Shown here one piece after another: positions 8,145 to 17,300 of a stretch of DNA of 64,000 nucleotides (position 1 is its first letter; each line of letters opens with the position of its first letter). Under the pieces are notes generated by a model. It saw only the letters and a list, made by a program, of their open reading frames with translations. It did no database searches and was not told the origin of the DNA. The translations under genes were made by a program, and so were the position numbers. The stretch spans positions 1-64,000 of the forward strand of contig CACFXF010000005.1 in NCBI GenBank assembly GCA_902570265.1. Reading direction: 5' to 3'. Source of the DNA: an uncultured Alphaproteobacteria bacterium. Its GTDB lineage: Bacteria > Pseudomonadota > Alphaproteobacteria > Rhodobacterales > Rhodobacteraceae.

Positions 8145-9498
8145 TTAATAATAGATGTTCTCTTTCCCAAGGACTTATCACTTGTAAAAAAGCCTCTGCT
8201 TCATATCTCTTTAGAGCTTTATAGATTGAACAAAAAGATTTACCTAATATGCTTTCTAATTCAGGTGCTTGATTAAATAATTCTAATCCTTCTATCAAAC
8301 CTTGTGGAAGGGCACGGGGCATTGAATAGGCTTCTCCTTGTAAGGCATCTCTTGGCCTTAATTTTTTCTTAATTCCCAGTAATCCACATGCTAAAGAGGC
8401 AGCAATGCCTAGATAAGGATTACAATCCATTCCAACTACACGATTTTCAATTCTAAGATTGTTGGGTGAGGAAATTGGAATCCTTAAACCTGTAGTTCTA
8501 TTATCACGGGCCCATTCCAAATTTATTGGAGCGGAACCAGTTGCAACATATCGCCTATAGGAGTTTACATATGGTGCTAATAAACAAATAGCTTTTGGTA
8601 AATATTCTTGCTGACCAGCTAAGAAATTATAAAAATACTTACTAGGTTCTCCTTTCTTATTAATAAATATATTTTGCCTTGTATCAATTTCGCAAATAGA
8701 TTGGTGTATGTGCATAGCACTCCCAGGTTCTTCTTGCATGGGCTTTGCCATAAAAGTGGCGAAACAGTCTCTTTTAAATGCAGCTTCCCTGATCATTCTT
8801 TTAAAGTAAAATACTTGATCTGCTAATTTTAAAGGGTCACCATGAACAAGATTTATTTCAATTTGCCCTGCTCCTCCCTCTTGATTGATTGTATCAATTT
8901 CAAAACCTTGCGCTTCGGCAAAATCATAAATATCATCTATAACTCTGCCGTACTCATCAACAGCTGTCATACTGTAAGCCTGACGAGAAGCTACTTTCCT
9001 CCCAGTTCTTCCTAATGTGGGTTCTACTGGAACACTAGGGTCAAGATTTGGTTTGGTTAGATAAAATTCGATCTCAGGCGCAACTATAGGATTCCAACCT
9101 TTTTGCTTATAAAGACTTATTACTTTTTTTAGTACATTTCGTGGGACAATATCAATAGGATTGCCTGCTAAGTCATTTACATCACAAATTACTTGAACTG
9201 TAATATCTTCAGCCCATGGTGAACAAACAGCCGTAGAAAGATCTGGGGTAAGTACCATATCGTTTTCTGTCCATTGATCAACGATAGGTAGGTCAACATA
9301 ATCACCAGAAATTGTTTGATAAAAAATTGATAAAGGCATGTACACATTTTCTAATTTTTCAAATTTTGAAAGTGGCATTGCTTTTCCTCTTACAACTCCA
9401 GCCATATCAGAAATGACACATTCTATTTCTTCAATTTTTCTATGACCTAACCACCCCTGTAGAACCTTAGGAAACTTACTTTGAGTTTTTTTTAGCAT
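8137..9498 (-). CDS. Glutamine synthetase-like gamma-glutamyl-amine synthetase (PuuA-like)
   Basis: This 453-residue member of the GS fold has family catalytic residues: APEIEFYL (metal Glu), GAGQIEINL (two metal/ammonia-site Glu), GSAMHIHQS (ATP-side His), YRRYVATGSAP, NRTTGLRIP and RIENRVVGMD. It lies in an operon with an oxidase of the PuuB family and a ureohydrolase. It therefore most likely joins glutamate to putrescine or another amine instead of making glutamine. An AGAGG lies five bases before the ATG. A second, diverged paralogue is encoded at 18578-19912. Family assignment is firm, substrate inferred from context. Confidence 0.85.
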   Translation of the reverse strand: MLKKTQSKFPKVLQGWLGHRKIEEIECVISDMAGVVRGKAMPLSKFEKLENVYMPLSIFYQTISGDYVDLPIVDQWTENDMVLTPDLSTAVCSPWAEDITVQVICDVNDLAGNPIDIVPRNVLKKVISLYKQKGWNPIVAPEIEFYLTKPNLDPSVPVEPTLGRTGRKVASRQAYSMTAVDEYGRVIDDIYDFAEAQGFEIDTINQEGGAGQIEINLVHGDPLKLADQVFYFKRMIREAAFKRDCFATFMAKPMQEEPGSAMHIHQSICEIDTRQNIFINKKGEPSKYFYNFLAGQQEYLPKAICLLAPYVNSYRRYVATGSAPINLEWARDNRTTGLRIPISSPNNLRIENRVVGMDCNPYLGIAASLACGLLGIKKKLRPRDALQGEAYSMPRALPQGLIEGLELFNQAPELESILGKSFCSIYKALKRYEAEAFLQVISPWEREHLLLNV

Positions 9499-9507
9499 AA
9501 TACCTCT

Positions 9508-10476
9508 TCATATTCGGCCAATTTTATTTTCTTTTACTCCAGTTTTTTTTGCTAATATGCATAACCAATCATATGCAATTGTAGCAGCTATAATAGAGGT
9601 AATCTCAGCATGATCATATGGTGGTGAAACCTCTACTATATCTAAACCAATTAAGTTACATTCATGTAACCCACGAATTAATTCTAAAGCTTGCCAACTA
9701 GCCAATCCACCAGATACTGGGGTCCCCGTGCCAGGAGCAAAAGCTGGATCTAATCCATCTACATCAAAAGAAATATATAATGGATTATTTTGGGCTCTTT
9801 TTTTTATTATATCTAAACTTTTTTGGATCCCATTCCTATGAACCCATGGAGCTGTTAAAATCTCAAATCCATAGTCGTCATCATTAAATGTTCGAAGTCC
9901 AATTTGAGTTGATGAATTTACATCAATTAAGCCCTCTTCTACTGCTCTAGCAAACATTGTTCCATGATCTAAAGAATAACCATCATCCTCCCATGTATCA
10001 CAATGAGCATCAAATTGTAATAAACTTATTGGACCATATTTTTCAGCATGAGCTTTAATAAGTGGATAACTAACAAAATGATCGCCACCAAAAGTCAACA
10101 TTTTGCAGTTTTGTTTTAAAATTTTATTTGCATGATTAGTAATTGTTGAAATTATAGTATCTGGTTTATGCGGTGATATAAAACAATCACCCCAGTCAAT
10201 AATTTTGAGTATTTCTGTCACTTCAAAACCAAATGGAAAGGATTTGAGTTCTGCTAATTGAGTTGAAGCTTCTCTAATAGCTCTAGGACCAAATCTTGCA
10301 CCCGGTCTATTGGTAGTCGCAGCATCATAAGGCAAACCAGATATTACAATATCCACATTACTTAAATCTCTAGAATATTGTCTTCTCAAAAAACTTAGAA
10401 CACCTCCATAAGTCATTTCACTCCATTTTTGTTTACTACTATCAACTCTAAAAGTTTGGTCGCCCTGTTTAGTCAT
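9508..10476 (-). CDS. speB: Agmatinase/ureohydrolase family enzyme
   Basis: The 322-residue arginase-superfamily enzyme carries the binuclear Mn site: GGDH (in TFGGDHFVSYP), the DAHCDTW loop, HG in SLDHGTMF, and SFDVDGLDP with a nearby PVSGG. Agmatinase turns agmatine into putrescine and urea; close relatives act on guanidinobutyrate, guanidinopropionate or other guanidino compounds. First gene of the operon with the PuuA- and PuuB-like genes (9-base spacing), which argues that it supplies putrescine or a similar amine to them. The symbol is the family name and the exact substrate is not proven. Confidence 0.85.
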   Translation of the reverse strand: MTKQGDQTFRVDSSKQKWSEMTYGGVLSFLRRQYSRDLSNVDIVISGLPYDAATTNRPGARFGPRAIREASTQLAELKSFPFGFEVTEILKIIDWGDCFISPHKPDTIISTITNHANKILKQNCKMLTFGGDHFVSYPLIKAHAEKYGPISLLQFDAHCDTWEDDGYSLDHGTMFARAVEEGLIDVNSSTQIGLRTFNDDDYGFEILTAPWVHRNGIQKSLDIIKKRAQNNPLYISFDVDGLDPAFAPGTGTPVSGGLASWQALELIRGLHECNLIGLDIVEVSPPYDHAEITSIIAATIAYDWLCILAKKTGVKENKIGRI

Positions 10477-10618
10477 GGCTTAAAAATTCCATATCATTAT
10501 CAAAAAGTTAAATTATATTCGATTACTTTATAAAAAATAATAATTATATATAAATCTAATGGACTTTTATCTTATTAACAAGATATGGTTTAACTATGCG
10601 ATTAATAAAAAGGTATAT

Positions 10619-11995
10619 ATGAATTCTTTTTTAAATAATAATTTCATCAAAGATTGTGACAATCAACACTTCCTGCATCCTTGGGAAGATTGTAGAACTG
10701 ATAATTCTGAGTATAAAATCATAACAAATTCAGATGGAATTTACTTATTCGATGAAAATGGAAAAAAATATATTGACGGCCCAGGTGGTATGTGGTGCGT
10801 AAATCTTGGATATGGGCGGAAAGAAATTGCCAAAGAAATTGCAGAACAATGTGAAAAACTCTCTTATTTTAGTCCTTGGTTTGCAACGTCACAACCATCA
10901 GCTTTATTAGCAAAAAAAATAGCTACTCTTACTCCAAAAGATTTAAACACCGTTTTTTTTACAACTTGTGGATCTACAGCGTTAGATAGTGCAGTAAGAT
11001 TTGTTCATTACTATTTCAATTGTTTAAATAAAAGTGAAAAAAAAACAATTATAGCTCGTGAAAAAGGTTATCATGGATCAACCTTGCTTTCGGCTAGTAT
11101 TTCTGGAAAAGAAAGAGATAAAAGAGTTCTAGATACAATAGTAAGTGGTATAAAATTCCTCAGTGACGTAAATCCCAATCTTAGAGATAAATGTTCGGAA
11201 GAGGAGTGGTGCCATCAAAAAGTATCAGAATTAGAAAATACTATTTTAGAAATTGGACCAAACAAGGTAGCAGCTTTCGTGGCAGAGCCAGTATTGGCAT
11301 CAGGAGGTGTCATTATACCCCCTAAAGGATATCATAAAAAAACTTACGAAATTTGTAAGAAATATAATGTATTATATATTTCTGACGAAGTTGTTACAGC
11401 ATTTGGCAGGCTAGGTCATTGGTTTTCTTCAGAGGATGTATTTAATTTTACACCCGATATTATAACATGTGCAAAAGGGTTAACATCTGGATATATTCCT
11501 ATGGGAGCTACGATTATTTCGGATTCATTAATTGAGGATATAAAAAAAAGTACCCATACCAATGATCTGCTTTTCTCAAATGGTTTTACATATTCAGGAC
11601 ATCCTATTGCATCTGCGGCAGCCCTAAAAACAATTGAAATTATTGAAGAAGAAAAAATTCTTGATCATGTTAGAGATATTACTCCTTATTTCCAATCTAA
11701 ATTAAAAAAATTAGGGGAAAAATATGACTGTATTGGTGATGCAAGAGGAATTGGGTTATTAGGATGTCTAGAAGGTTACAGCAACCCCTCGCTAGATGAG
11801 AAAAAACGTCTGGAAATTGATCATCACTTTGGATCTTTGATAGATAAGGCAGCAGAAAAAAGAGGCCTGTTAGTAAGACCTATTATAAATATGTGTGTAT
11901 TTTCTCCACCTCTTATAATAACTAAATCAGAGATTGATTTAATGTTTGATATATTAGATGATGCGGTGTCAGAGGTTGAAAAAAATCTAAAATAA
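10619..11995 (+). CDS. Class III (omega-amino acid/polyamine:pyruvate) aminotransferase
   Basis: The protein has 458 residues from the chosen start. It is a PLP enzyme of fold type I, subgroup III. The PLP lysine is in TCAKGLTSGYIPMGA, the cofactor-binding Asp in YISDEVVTAFGR, and GPGGMWCVNLGYG near the N-terminus marks the omega-aminotransferases acting on beta-alanine, putrescine or spermidine-type amines. An ATG at 10559 would add a poorly conserved tail. AAAAAGG lies six bases before the ATG at 10619, so I chose that. It diverges from the speB-puuA-puuB-like operon and precedes the polyamine-binding protein gene, suggesting transamination of an imported amine. Confidence 0.85.
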   Translation: MNSFLNNNFIKDCDNQHFLHPWEDCRTDNSEYKIITNSDGIYLFDENGKKYIDGPGGMWCVNLGYGRKEIAKEIAEQCEKLSYFSPWFATSQPSALLAKKIATLTPKDLNTVFFTTCGSTALDSAVRFVHYYFNCLNKSEKKTIIAREKGYHGSTLLSASISGKERDKRVLDTIVSGIKFLSDVNPNLRDKCSEEEWCHQKVSELENTILEIGPNKVAAFVAEPVLASGGVIIPPKGYHKKTYEICKKYNVLYISDEVVTAFGRLGHWFSSEDVFNFTPDIITCAKGLTSGYIPMGATIISDSLIEDIKKSTHTNDLLFSNGFTYSGHPIASAAALKTIEIIEEEKILDHVRDITPYFQSKLKKLGEKYDCIGDARGIGLLGCLEGYSNPSLDEKKRLEIDHHFGSLIDKAAEKRGLLVRPIINMCVFSPPLIITKSEIDLMFDILDDAVSEVEKNLK

Positions 11996-12057
11996 TGTTT
12001 ACACTTTTAATACATAGAAATAACTAAATTTATTTATATTTTATGAGGGAGAAAAAT

Positions 12058-13113
12058 ATGAAATTAAATCCTATTAATTTTTTTGCATTTGTTTTTTCAC
12101 TGTTTTTTGCAAATATATCTCTTGCAGCAGACAGTGATCTAATTGTTTTTGACTGGGGTGGATACGAAGATCCTGGTTTTTTTGGTGCTTACGTTGAAAA
12201 ATATGGGGACTCACCAACATATTCTTTCTTTTCTGATGAAGAGGAAGCATTTCAAAAGGTAAGGGCTGGTTTCAGAGCTGATCTTGGTCATCCTTGTTCG
12301 CAATCAGTAGTAAAATGGAGAAATGCTGGAATCATTGTACCCATAGATACTAGTAAACTAAAAAATTGGAATAAAGTAGACCCTGGATTTGCTGAAATGG
12401 AGGGTTTTCAGGTAGATGGAGTACAATGGGCTTTACCAATGGACTGGGGTGCAACTGCTCTAACATATAATGCTGATGAAGTATCAGCTGAAGATGCAAG
12501 TTCACTTCAAGCTTTTGCTGATCCAAAGTTTAAAGGGAGGGTATCCTTAATTGACAACGTAGATGATGCCTACGCACTAGGGTTTTTAGCTGTTGGTGTT
12601 AAAGATTGGACAAAGGCAACCGATGAGGACTTTAAAAAAGCTTCTGATTTTCTAAGAAAAGTTCATAAAAATGTAAGACAGTATCACGCTGATGGTGGAG
12701 AAGGATCTGCATTAATGATGACAGGAGAAATTCTTTTGGAATGGACCTGGAACGAAGTTGCTTTTACAATGGGATTTGAGGAGAATGCACCGAAAGTAGT
12801 TTTTAATAGAGATACTAAAGAAGGTTCATCAACATGGGTATGTGGATATACTATGATGAAAGATGCTCCGGGCTCAGAGGAAAAAGCTTACGATTTTTTA
12901 GATGCTTGGCTTGAAGATGACTCTGCAGCTTACATGCTAAATGAATGGGGCTATGGTCATACCAACAAGGACGTTATGGCTACAGTTGGTAAGGAAAATG
13001 GTTGGGGACCATTAGAAAGTTATACTGAAGGATCCCTTTTCCAGAAGCCTTCGGCTCCAGAACTTCGAGAAAGAATGATTAAAGAATTTGAACTCATTAA
13101 ATCTGGTTTTTAA
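12058..13113 (+). CDS. Periplasmic polyamine-binding protein of an ABC importer (PotD/PotF-like)
   Basis: The first 23 residues form a signal peptide with a cut at SLAADS. The mature protein reads LIVFDWGGYEDPGFFGAY, typical of the extracellular solute-binding family 1 proteins that bind putrescine/spermidine. It also carries the family's conserved core (WALPMDWGATALTYN, GEILLEWTWNE). GAGGGAG precedes the ATG at 12058; the ATG at 12043 overlaps this ribosome site and is rejected. The protein would hand substrate to the PotB/PotC-like channel encoded at 14262-15933. Its gene lies on the opposite strand, downstream of the aminotransferase and ending against potA at a shared hairpin. Confidence 0.88.
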   Translation: MKLNPINFFAFVFSLFFANISLAADSDLIVFDWGGYEDPGFFGAYVEKYGDSPTYSFFSDEEEAFQKVRAGFRADLGHPCSQSVVKWRNAGIIVPIDTSKLKNWNKVDPGFAEMEGFQVDGVQWALPMDWGATALTYNADEVSAEDASSLQAFADPKFKGRVSLIDNVDDAYALGFLAVGVKDWTKATDEDFKKASDFLRKVHKNVRQYHADGGEGSALMMTGEILLEWTWNEVAFTMGFEENAPKVVFNRDTKEGSSTWVCGYTMMKDAPGSEEKAYDFLDAWLEDDSAAYMLNEWGYGHTNKDVMATVGKENGWGPLESYTEGSLFQKPSAPELRERMIKEFELIKSGF

Positions 13114-13120
13114 ATCATTA

Positions 13121-13157
13121 ATGAGGAATAGGTGAATAATTTTCACCTATTCCTCAT
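13121..13157. terminator. Bidirectional hairpin between binding-protein gene and potA-like gene
   Basis: A perfect 16-bp inverted repeat (ATGAGGAATAGGTGAA and its complement) surrounds a 5-base loop TAATT. It starts 8 bases after the binding-protein stop. Its right arm contains the stop codon and last codons of the potA-like gene on the other strand. Such a strong stem between convergent genes should stop transcription from both sides, although the U-tracts are poor. Confidence 0.75.
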
Positions 13158-14265
13158 AATAAGCAACTACATCAGCTTCTTCAAATGTGACTGATATTTT
13201 ATCACCAATATTAGGATTAGGAGAATTCTTAATATCTGATATAGAAATATTATAAGTATTATTGTTTTCACTTTGATTTAATTTTATACTGTATAACATT
13301 GTATCTCCCATAAAAGATTTTTCTACTATTTTTGCTGTAAAGGACTTTGACTGAATTTTTAGATTATCAGAAATAATTTTTAAATTTTCTGGTCTTATAC
13401 CAATTGTCAATTTAGTGCTCTCTACCCCAAAAATATTATTTTTCAAAAGTTTAACATTACCCAAATCTTTATGAAAAACAGTAACTGTTTTAGAACTTTT
13501 TTCTAAACATTTTGTTTCAAAAAAATTCATGCTACCTATAAATGCTGCTACCATTTTTGTTTCTGGTTTGTTATAGATCTGTTCAGGTGTGGCAACTTGA
13601 TCTACTTTCCCGTTAAACATAACACCAACTCTATCACTCATTGTAAGTGCTTCTGTTTGATCATGAGTTACTAAAATAAATGTAATACCTACTGATTTTT
13701 GAAGTTGTCTTAATTCAAATTGCATTTGCTCCCTCAGATTTTTGTCTAATGCTGAGAGTGGTTCATCTAGTAGTAGTACTCTGGGTTTTAAAATCAATGC
13801 ACGTGCAAGCGCTACTCTCTGTCTTTGTCCACCTGATAAAGCAGAAGATGCCCTTTTATTATATCCTTTGAGACCTACTAACTTTAACGCACCGTCTATT
13901 TTTTTTAATATTTGATCCTTACTTAAATTTGTATTTCTCAGTCCATATCCAACATTTTCAGATACATTTAAATGAGGAAAAATTGCATAATTTTGAAAAA
14001 CCATATTCGTAGGTCTATTATTAGGAGCAACAGAATTAACATTTGTTCCATTTATAAATACATTGCCATTTTCAGGTTTTTCGAAACCTGCAATTACTCT
14101 TAAAAGTGTTGTTTTACCACATCCAGATGGGCCTAATAATGAAAAAAATTCACCCTCATTTATTCCTAAACTAACATTGTTTACAGCTTTAACATGATCA
14201 AAAGATTTTACTATAGATATAAGATCAACTATCTTTTCGTTATTAATACTATTTTTTTTGATCAT
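13147..14265 (-). CDS. potA: Polyamine ABC transporter ATP-binding protein (PotA-like)
   Basis: The 372-residue protein is an ABC ATPase. Walker A is GPSGCGKTT, the signature LSGGQRQRVALARAL, Walker B LLLDEPLSALD, and the switch histidine lies in LVTHDQTEAL. The C-terminal 130 residues form a TOBE-type domain (IGIRPENLKI). This architecture is that of PotA/FbpC/UgpC importers. Last gene of the Rieske-potB-potC-potA operon; its ATG overlaps the potC stop (ATGA). Polyamine specificity is inferred from the two permeases, the binding protein and the neighbouring polyamine enzymes. Confidence 0.88.
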   Translation of the reverse strand: MIKKNSINNEKIVDLISIVKSFDHVKAVNNVSLGINEGEFFSLLGPSGCGKTTLLRVIAGFEKPENGNVFINGTNVNSVAPNNRPTNMVFQNYAIFPHLNVSENVGYGLRNTNLSKDQILKKIDGALKLVGLKGYNKRASSALSGGQRQRVALARALILKPRVLLLDEPLSALDKNLREQMQFELRQLQKSVGITFILVTHDQTEALTMSDRVGVMFNGKVDQVATPEQIYNKPETKMVAAFIGSMNFFETKCLEKSSKTVTVFHKDLGNVKLLKNNIFGVESTKLTIGIRPENLKIISDNLKIQSKSFTAKIVEKSFMGDTMLYSIKLNQSENNNTYNISISDIKNSPNPNIGDKISVTFEEADVVAYYEE

Positions 14266-15074
14266 TTTTGATCCAACTCCACGCCATAATTATTATATAA
14301 TTCCATTCTTCTTCTAAAGTATTCAAATAAAGAAACTAAAATTAGAGAAACAATTAAAAGAACTGTTCCTAATGCCATTGTACTTGGTAATTTTGCAGGG
14401 AACCTAAATTGAGACCAGATGTAAACTGGTAAAGTTGGTTCAACACCAGTAAGAAAAAAAGCAATTATAAATTCATCTAATGAAATTACAAAACCAATTA
14501 ACAAACTAGAAATTAATCCAGGTGAAACCATAGGTAAAATAATTATCCAAAATGTTTGAAGCGATGACATCCCAAGATCTAGAGACGCTTCCTCTAAACT
14601 TATATCAAGATTATTAAAAGCTGACACCATTATTAAGGTTGAAAAAGGAGTTATTAATAAAGTATGTCCCAGCACCACACTCCATAAATTTAAATCCAGC
14701 CCCAATTGAATTAGTACTGTTAAAAGACAAACTCCTAGTATGATTTCTGGTAAAATTAAAGGCACAAGTATAAAAGTGATGGAAATTTTCTTACCATAAA
14801 AAATATATCTAGTTGAAGCTCTCGCAACTAAAGTTCCAAGAATAGTCGCTAAAATTGTTGATGATATTGCAATTACTAAGGAATTAAATAAAGCGTTATG
14901 TAAAGTATTTTCGTAAAGAAGCTCTTCAAACCAAATTGTAGAAAAACCTGATAAAGGAAAAGCTATAACCTTACTATTGTTAAAAGAAAAAATTGGAAGC
15001 AAAAGTGCGGGTGCATATAAAAAGATAAGAAATGATATTACTATTGATTTAAATATTTTATTCGACTTTTTCAT
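14262..15074 (-). CDS. potC: Polyamine ABC transporter permease (PotC-like)
   Basis: The 270-residue inner-membrane protein has about six hydrophobic segments. The EAA loop that docks on the ATPase is EEASLDLGMSSLQTFWIIILP (about residues 172-192). An N-terminal helix follows the short MKKSNK tail. Permeases of the PotC type form a heterodimer with PotB. The gene follows potB by one base and overlaps potA by four, so the three are translationally coupled. A substrate other than putrescine/spermidine is possible. Confidence 0.87.
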   Translation of the reverse strand: MKKSNKIFKSIVISFLIFLYAPALLLPIFSFNNSKVIAFPLSGFSTIWFEELLYENTLHNALFNSLVIAISSTILATILGTLVARASTRYIFYGKKISITFILVPLILPEIILGVCLLTVLIQLGLDLNLWSVVLGHTLLITPFSTLIMVSAFNNLDISLEEASLDLGMSSLQTFWIIILPMVSPGLISSLLIGFVISLDEFIIAFFLTGVEPTLPVYIWSQFRFPAKLPSTMALGTVLLIVSLILVSLFEYFRRRMELYNNYGVELDQK

Positions 15075-15075
15075 A

Positions 15076-15933
15076 TCAATAATTTCTTAAGTATTTTCTA
15101 TTAAAAAAAACAAAAGCCATCGCAATTATTCCAACAATTAATAATGATGTAACTGAAAGTGCTGCTGCTAGTGGAGCATTGTTAGCTTTAGAAAATTGAA
15201 CCTGAATCATATTGGCTATCATTAGACCTTCTGGACCACCTACTAATTTTGGAGTTATGTAATCTCCTATACAAGGAATAAATATTATCAAGACAGCTCC
15301 AATTACTCCTGGCATTGATAATGGTAAAATAATCCTGAAGAATTGATTGAAAGAGTTATCACCCAAATCGTTAGACGCTTCTAACAAAGATCTATCAATT
15401 TTCTCTAAAGAGACAAAAATTGGTAATATTGCGAAAGGTGCCCAACCATGCACTAGTGCTAATATAACTGCATTAGTATTATATAATAAAAATGTTAAGG
15501 GCTCAGTAATTACTCCTAACCAATCAAAAAAAGAATTTAAAACTCCATTATATCCTAAAATAACCTTCCATAAAAACATTCTTAGTAGATAACTTGTCCA
15601 AAATGGTATAGTTATAAGAAATAACCATAAAGCCTTTCTCTTACCCCCATAAAAAGAAATATAATAAGCAATAGGAAATGCAAACAAAATTGTAAAAAAA
15701 GTAACTGTTAAAGAAATTATTAAAGATCTAGCAAATAATGTCTGAAATACTGGTTGAAACCAAGCTTGTTTATAATTTTCAAAAGTTATTGTTTTTATTA
15801 ATGTTAGATAGTCCTGTGTCCAGAAACTTAAAGCAGTCATAGTTACAATAGGAACTGCCAGTAAAAAAATTGCAAATAAAAATGGTACCCCCAGTAATCT
15901 CCAACCTTTTCTATTTTGTTCTGATAAGTACAT
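15076..15933 (-). CDS. potB: Polyamine ABC transporter permease (PotB-like)
   Basis: The 285-residue membrane protein has about six hydrophobic segments. Its ATPase-docking loop is LEASNDLGDNSFNQFFRII. IPFWTSYLLRMFLWK in the middle is typical of PotB/PotH subunits. It starts 40 bases after the Rieske oxygenase gene and is followed after one base by potC. It would pair with PotC in the inner membrane to move substrate delivered by the periplasmic binding protein. Confidence 0.87.
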   Translation of the reverse strand: MYLSEQNRKGWRLLGVPFLFAIFLLAVPIVTMTALSFWTQDYLTLIKTITFENYKQAWFQPVFQTLFARSLIISLTVTFFTILFAFPIAYYISFYGGKRKALWLFLITIPFWTSYLLRMFLWKVILGYNGVLNSFFDWLGVITEPLTFLLYNTNAVILALVHGWAPFAILPIFVSLEKIDRSLLEASNDLGDNSFNQFFRIILPLSMPGVIGAVLIIFIPCIGDYITPKLVGGPEGLMIANMIQVQFSKANNAPLAAALSVTSLLIVGIIAMAFVFFNRKYLRNY

Positions 15934-15973
15934 AATTTATCTATTAAATTTAAATATAACCGTTGCCTTCAAA

Positions 15974-17191
15974 TTAATTTTCCTTTTTAGCCAAGAGCTT
16001 ATTATTAAATTCATTCAGTGAATAATCAATTGGTTCAGAATTTAAGTTCACTACAGGAATTATTTTTCTCAAATGATCATGGTAAGTTTTTACACCGTAT
16101 TCTAAATCAGATAAGCAAAAACCATTGAAAGCCGACGATTTTACTGCTTCAGTGGACCACTTTACAAGCATCTGATCCTCTTTTGCCGTATCCCTGTCTA
16201 TACGGCCACTCAAATACCTTGCTATTTTTTTTTCTCTGCTTTCTCCTCTATGCTTTAAAACCCCACCAGTTTGTATTGTTTTTGTACTACTTAAAGGATA
16301 TTCATAATAATAAATGATACATTCTGGATATAAGCCTAAAACAAAATTTGGAAACATACCAAAATATATCCAAGATCTACTTTGAAGTTTGGGTAATTTT
16401 AACCAATTATTATTTTCTACAATATTACGATATCTTTTTACACTCCATTTTTTGGAAGGTTTGGTATTAAAAGTACCTACTGATCTTGATGTTCCTTCGA
16501 AAAAAGGTTCATCGTTGTAATCTTGTCCATATAAATCAAACAAAGAAGGGTGTGCTTGCCTGACATGATATCCTTCATTATCAACATCTCTGACTGATTT
16601 CCAATTAGCATCTAAAATATCAGTCCAATTACTTCCATCAACAGGCTCCATATTTTCCATTTTGTAATGACTAATTTCGCAATCGAATCTTTTTAAAATT
16701 TCAGAAATATTTTTTTGATTACTTTTCTTAAATCTTACAAAGATAAGTCCATGCCAAATTTCAATTTCTAAGGGTCTTAAGCCCATTTCTGAAAAATCAG
16801 TTTCACCAAAAGAATCTTTATTTGGGACACCCCTAAGAGAACCATCAAAATTATAGGACCATCCGTGAAATGGGCAAACAATAGCTCTTTTACATATCCC
16901 TTCTCTTTCAGCAATTACTCTAGAACCTCTATGCATACATAAATTATGGAAAGCTCTTATTTCATTTTTTTCACATTTGATAACAAATCCTCTTTCATTA
17001 ACAATATCTATTGTTTTATATGAACCTACTTCATTTAATTCACTAATATGACAAACAAATTGCCAATGTTTTCTAAATAATTCTTCTGCTTCTAATTGAA
17101 ATAAAGCATCCGATTGATAAGTCCAACCAGGTAAGCCATTTCTCCGCCAACTATTATTTTTCAAGAGTTTTTCCTTAATTTTAATTTTCAA
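15974..17191 (-). CDS. Rieske non-heme iron oxygenase, large (alpha) subunit
   Basis: This 405-residue protein has an N-terminal Rieske [2Fe-2S] domain (C85-x-H87 in CMHRG, C106-x-x-H109 in CPFHGW). The C-terminal catalytic domain has the mononuclear iron ligands H209 and H214 in NEGYHVRQAHP. Relatives hydroxylate or N-demethylate quaternary amines (choline, glycine betaine, proline betaine, carnitine) or aromatics. It is the first gene of the operon with potBCA, 40 bases upstream, so the imported compound may be its substrate. No reductase or ferredoxin partner is encoded in the window. Family is sure, substrate is not. Confidence 0.85.
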   Translation of the reverse strand: MKIKIKEKLLKNNSWRRNGLPGWTYQSDALFQLEAEELFRKHWQFVCHISELNEVGSYKTIDIVNERGFVIKCEKNEIRAFHNLCMHRGSRVIAEREGICKRAIVCPFHGWSYNFDGSLRGVPNKDSFGETDFSEMGLRPLEIEIWHGLIFVRFKKSNQKNISEILKRFDCEISHYKMENMEPVDGSNWTDILDANWKSVRDVDNEGYHVRQAHPSLFDLYGQDYNDEPFFEGTSRSVGTFNTKPSKKWSVKRYRNIVENNNWLKLPKLQSRSWIYFGMFPNFVLGLYPECIIYYYEYPLSSTKTIQTGGVLKHRGESREKKIARYLSGRIDRDTAKEDQMLVKWSTEAVKSSAFNGFCLSDLEYGVKTYHDHLRKIIPVVNLNSEPIDYSLNEFNNKLLAKKEN

Positions 17192-17300
17192 TAAATATTA
17201 ATAAAAATTTTACCTATCTTCATAAATAAACTTATTTAAGTGTATAAAACTGAATAATAAATTATATTAAATTTTGTCTTAATCAATTGAAAGCTATTTT

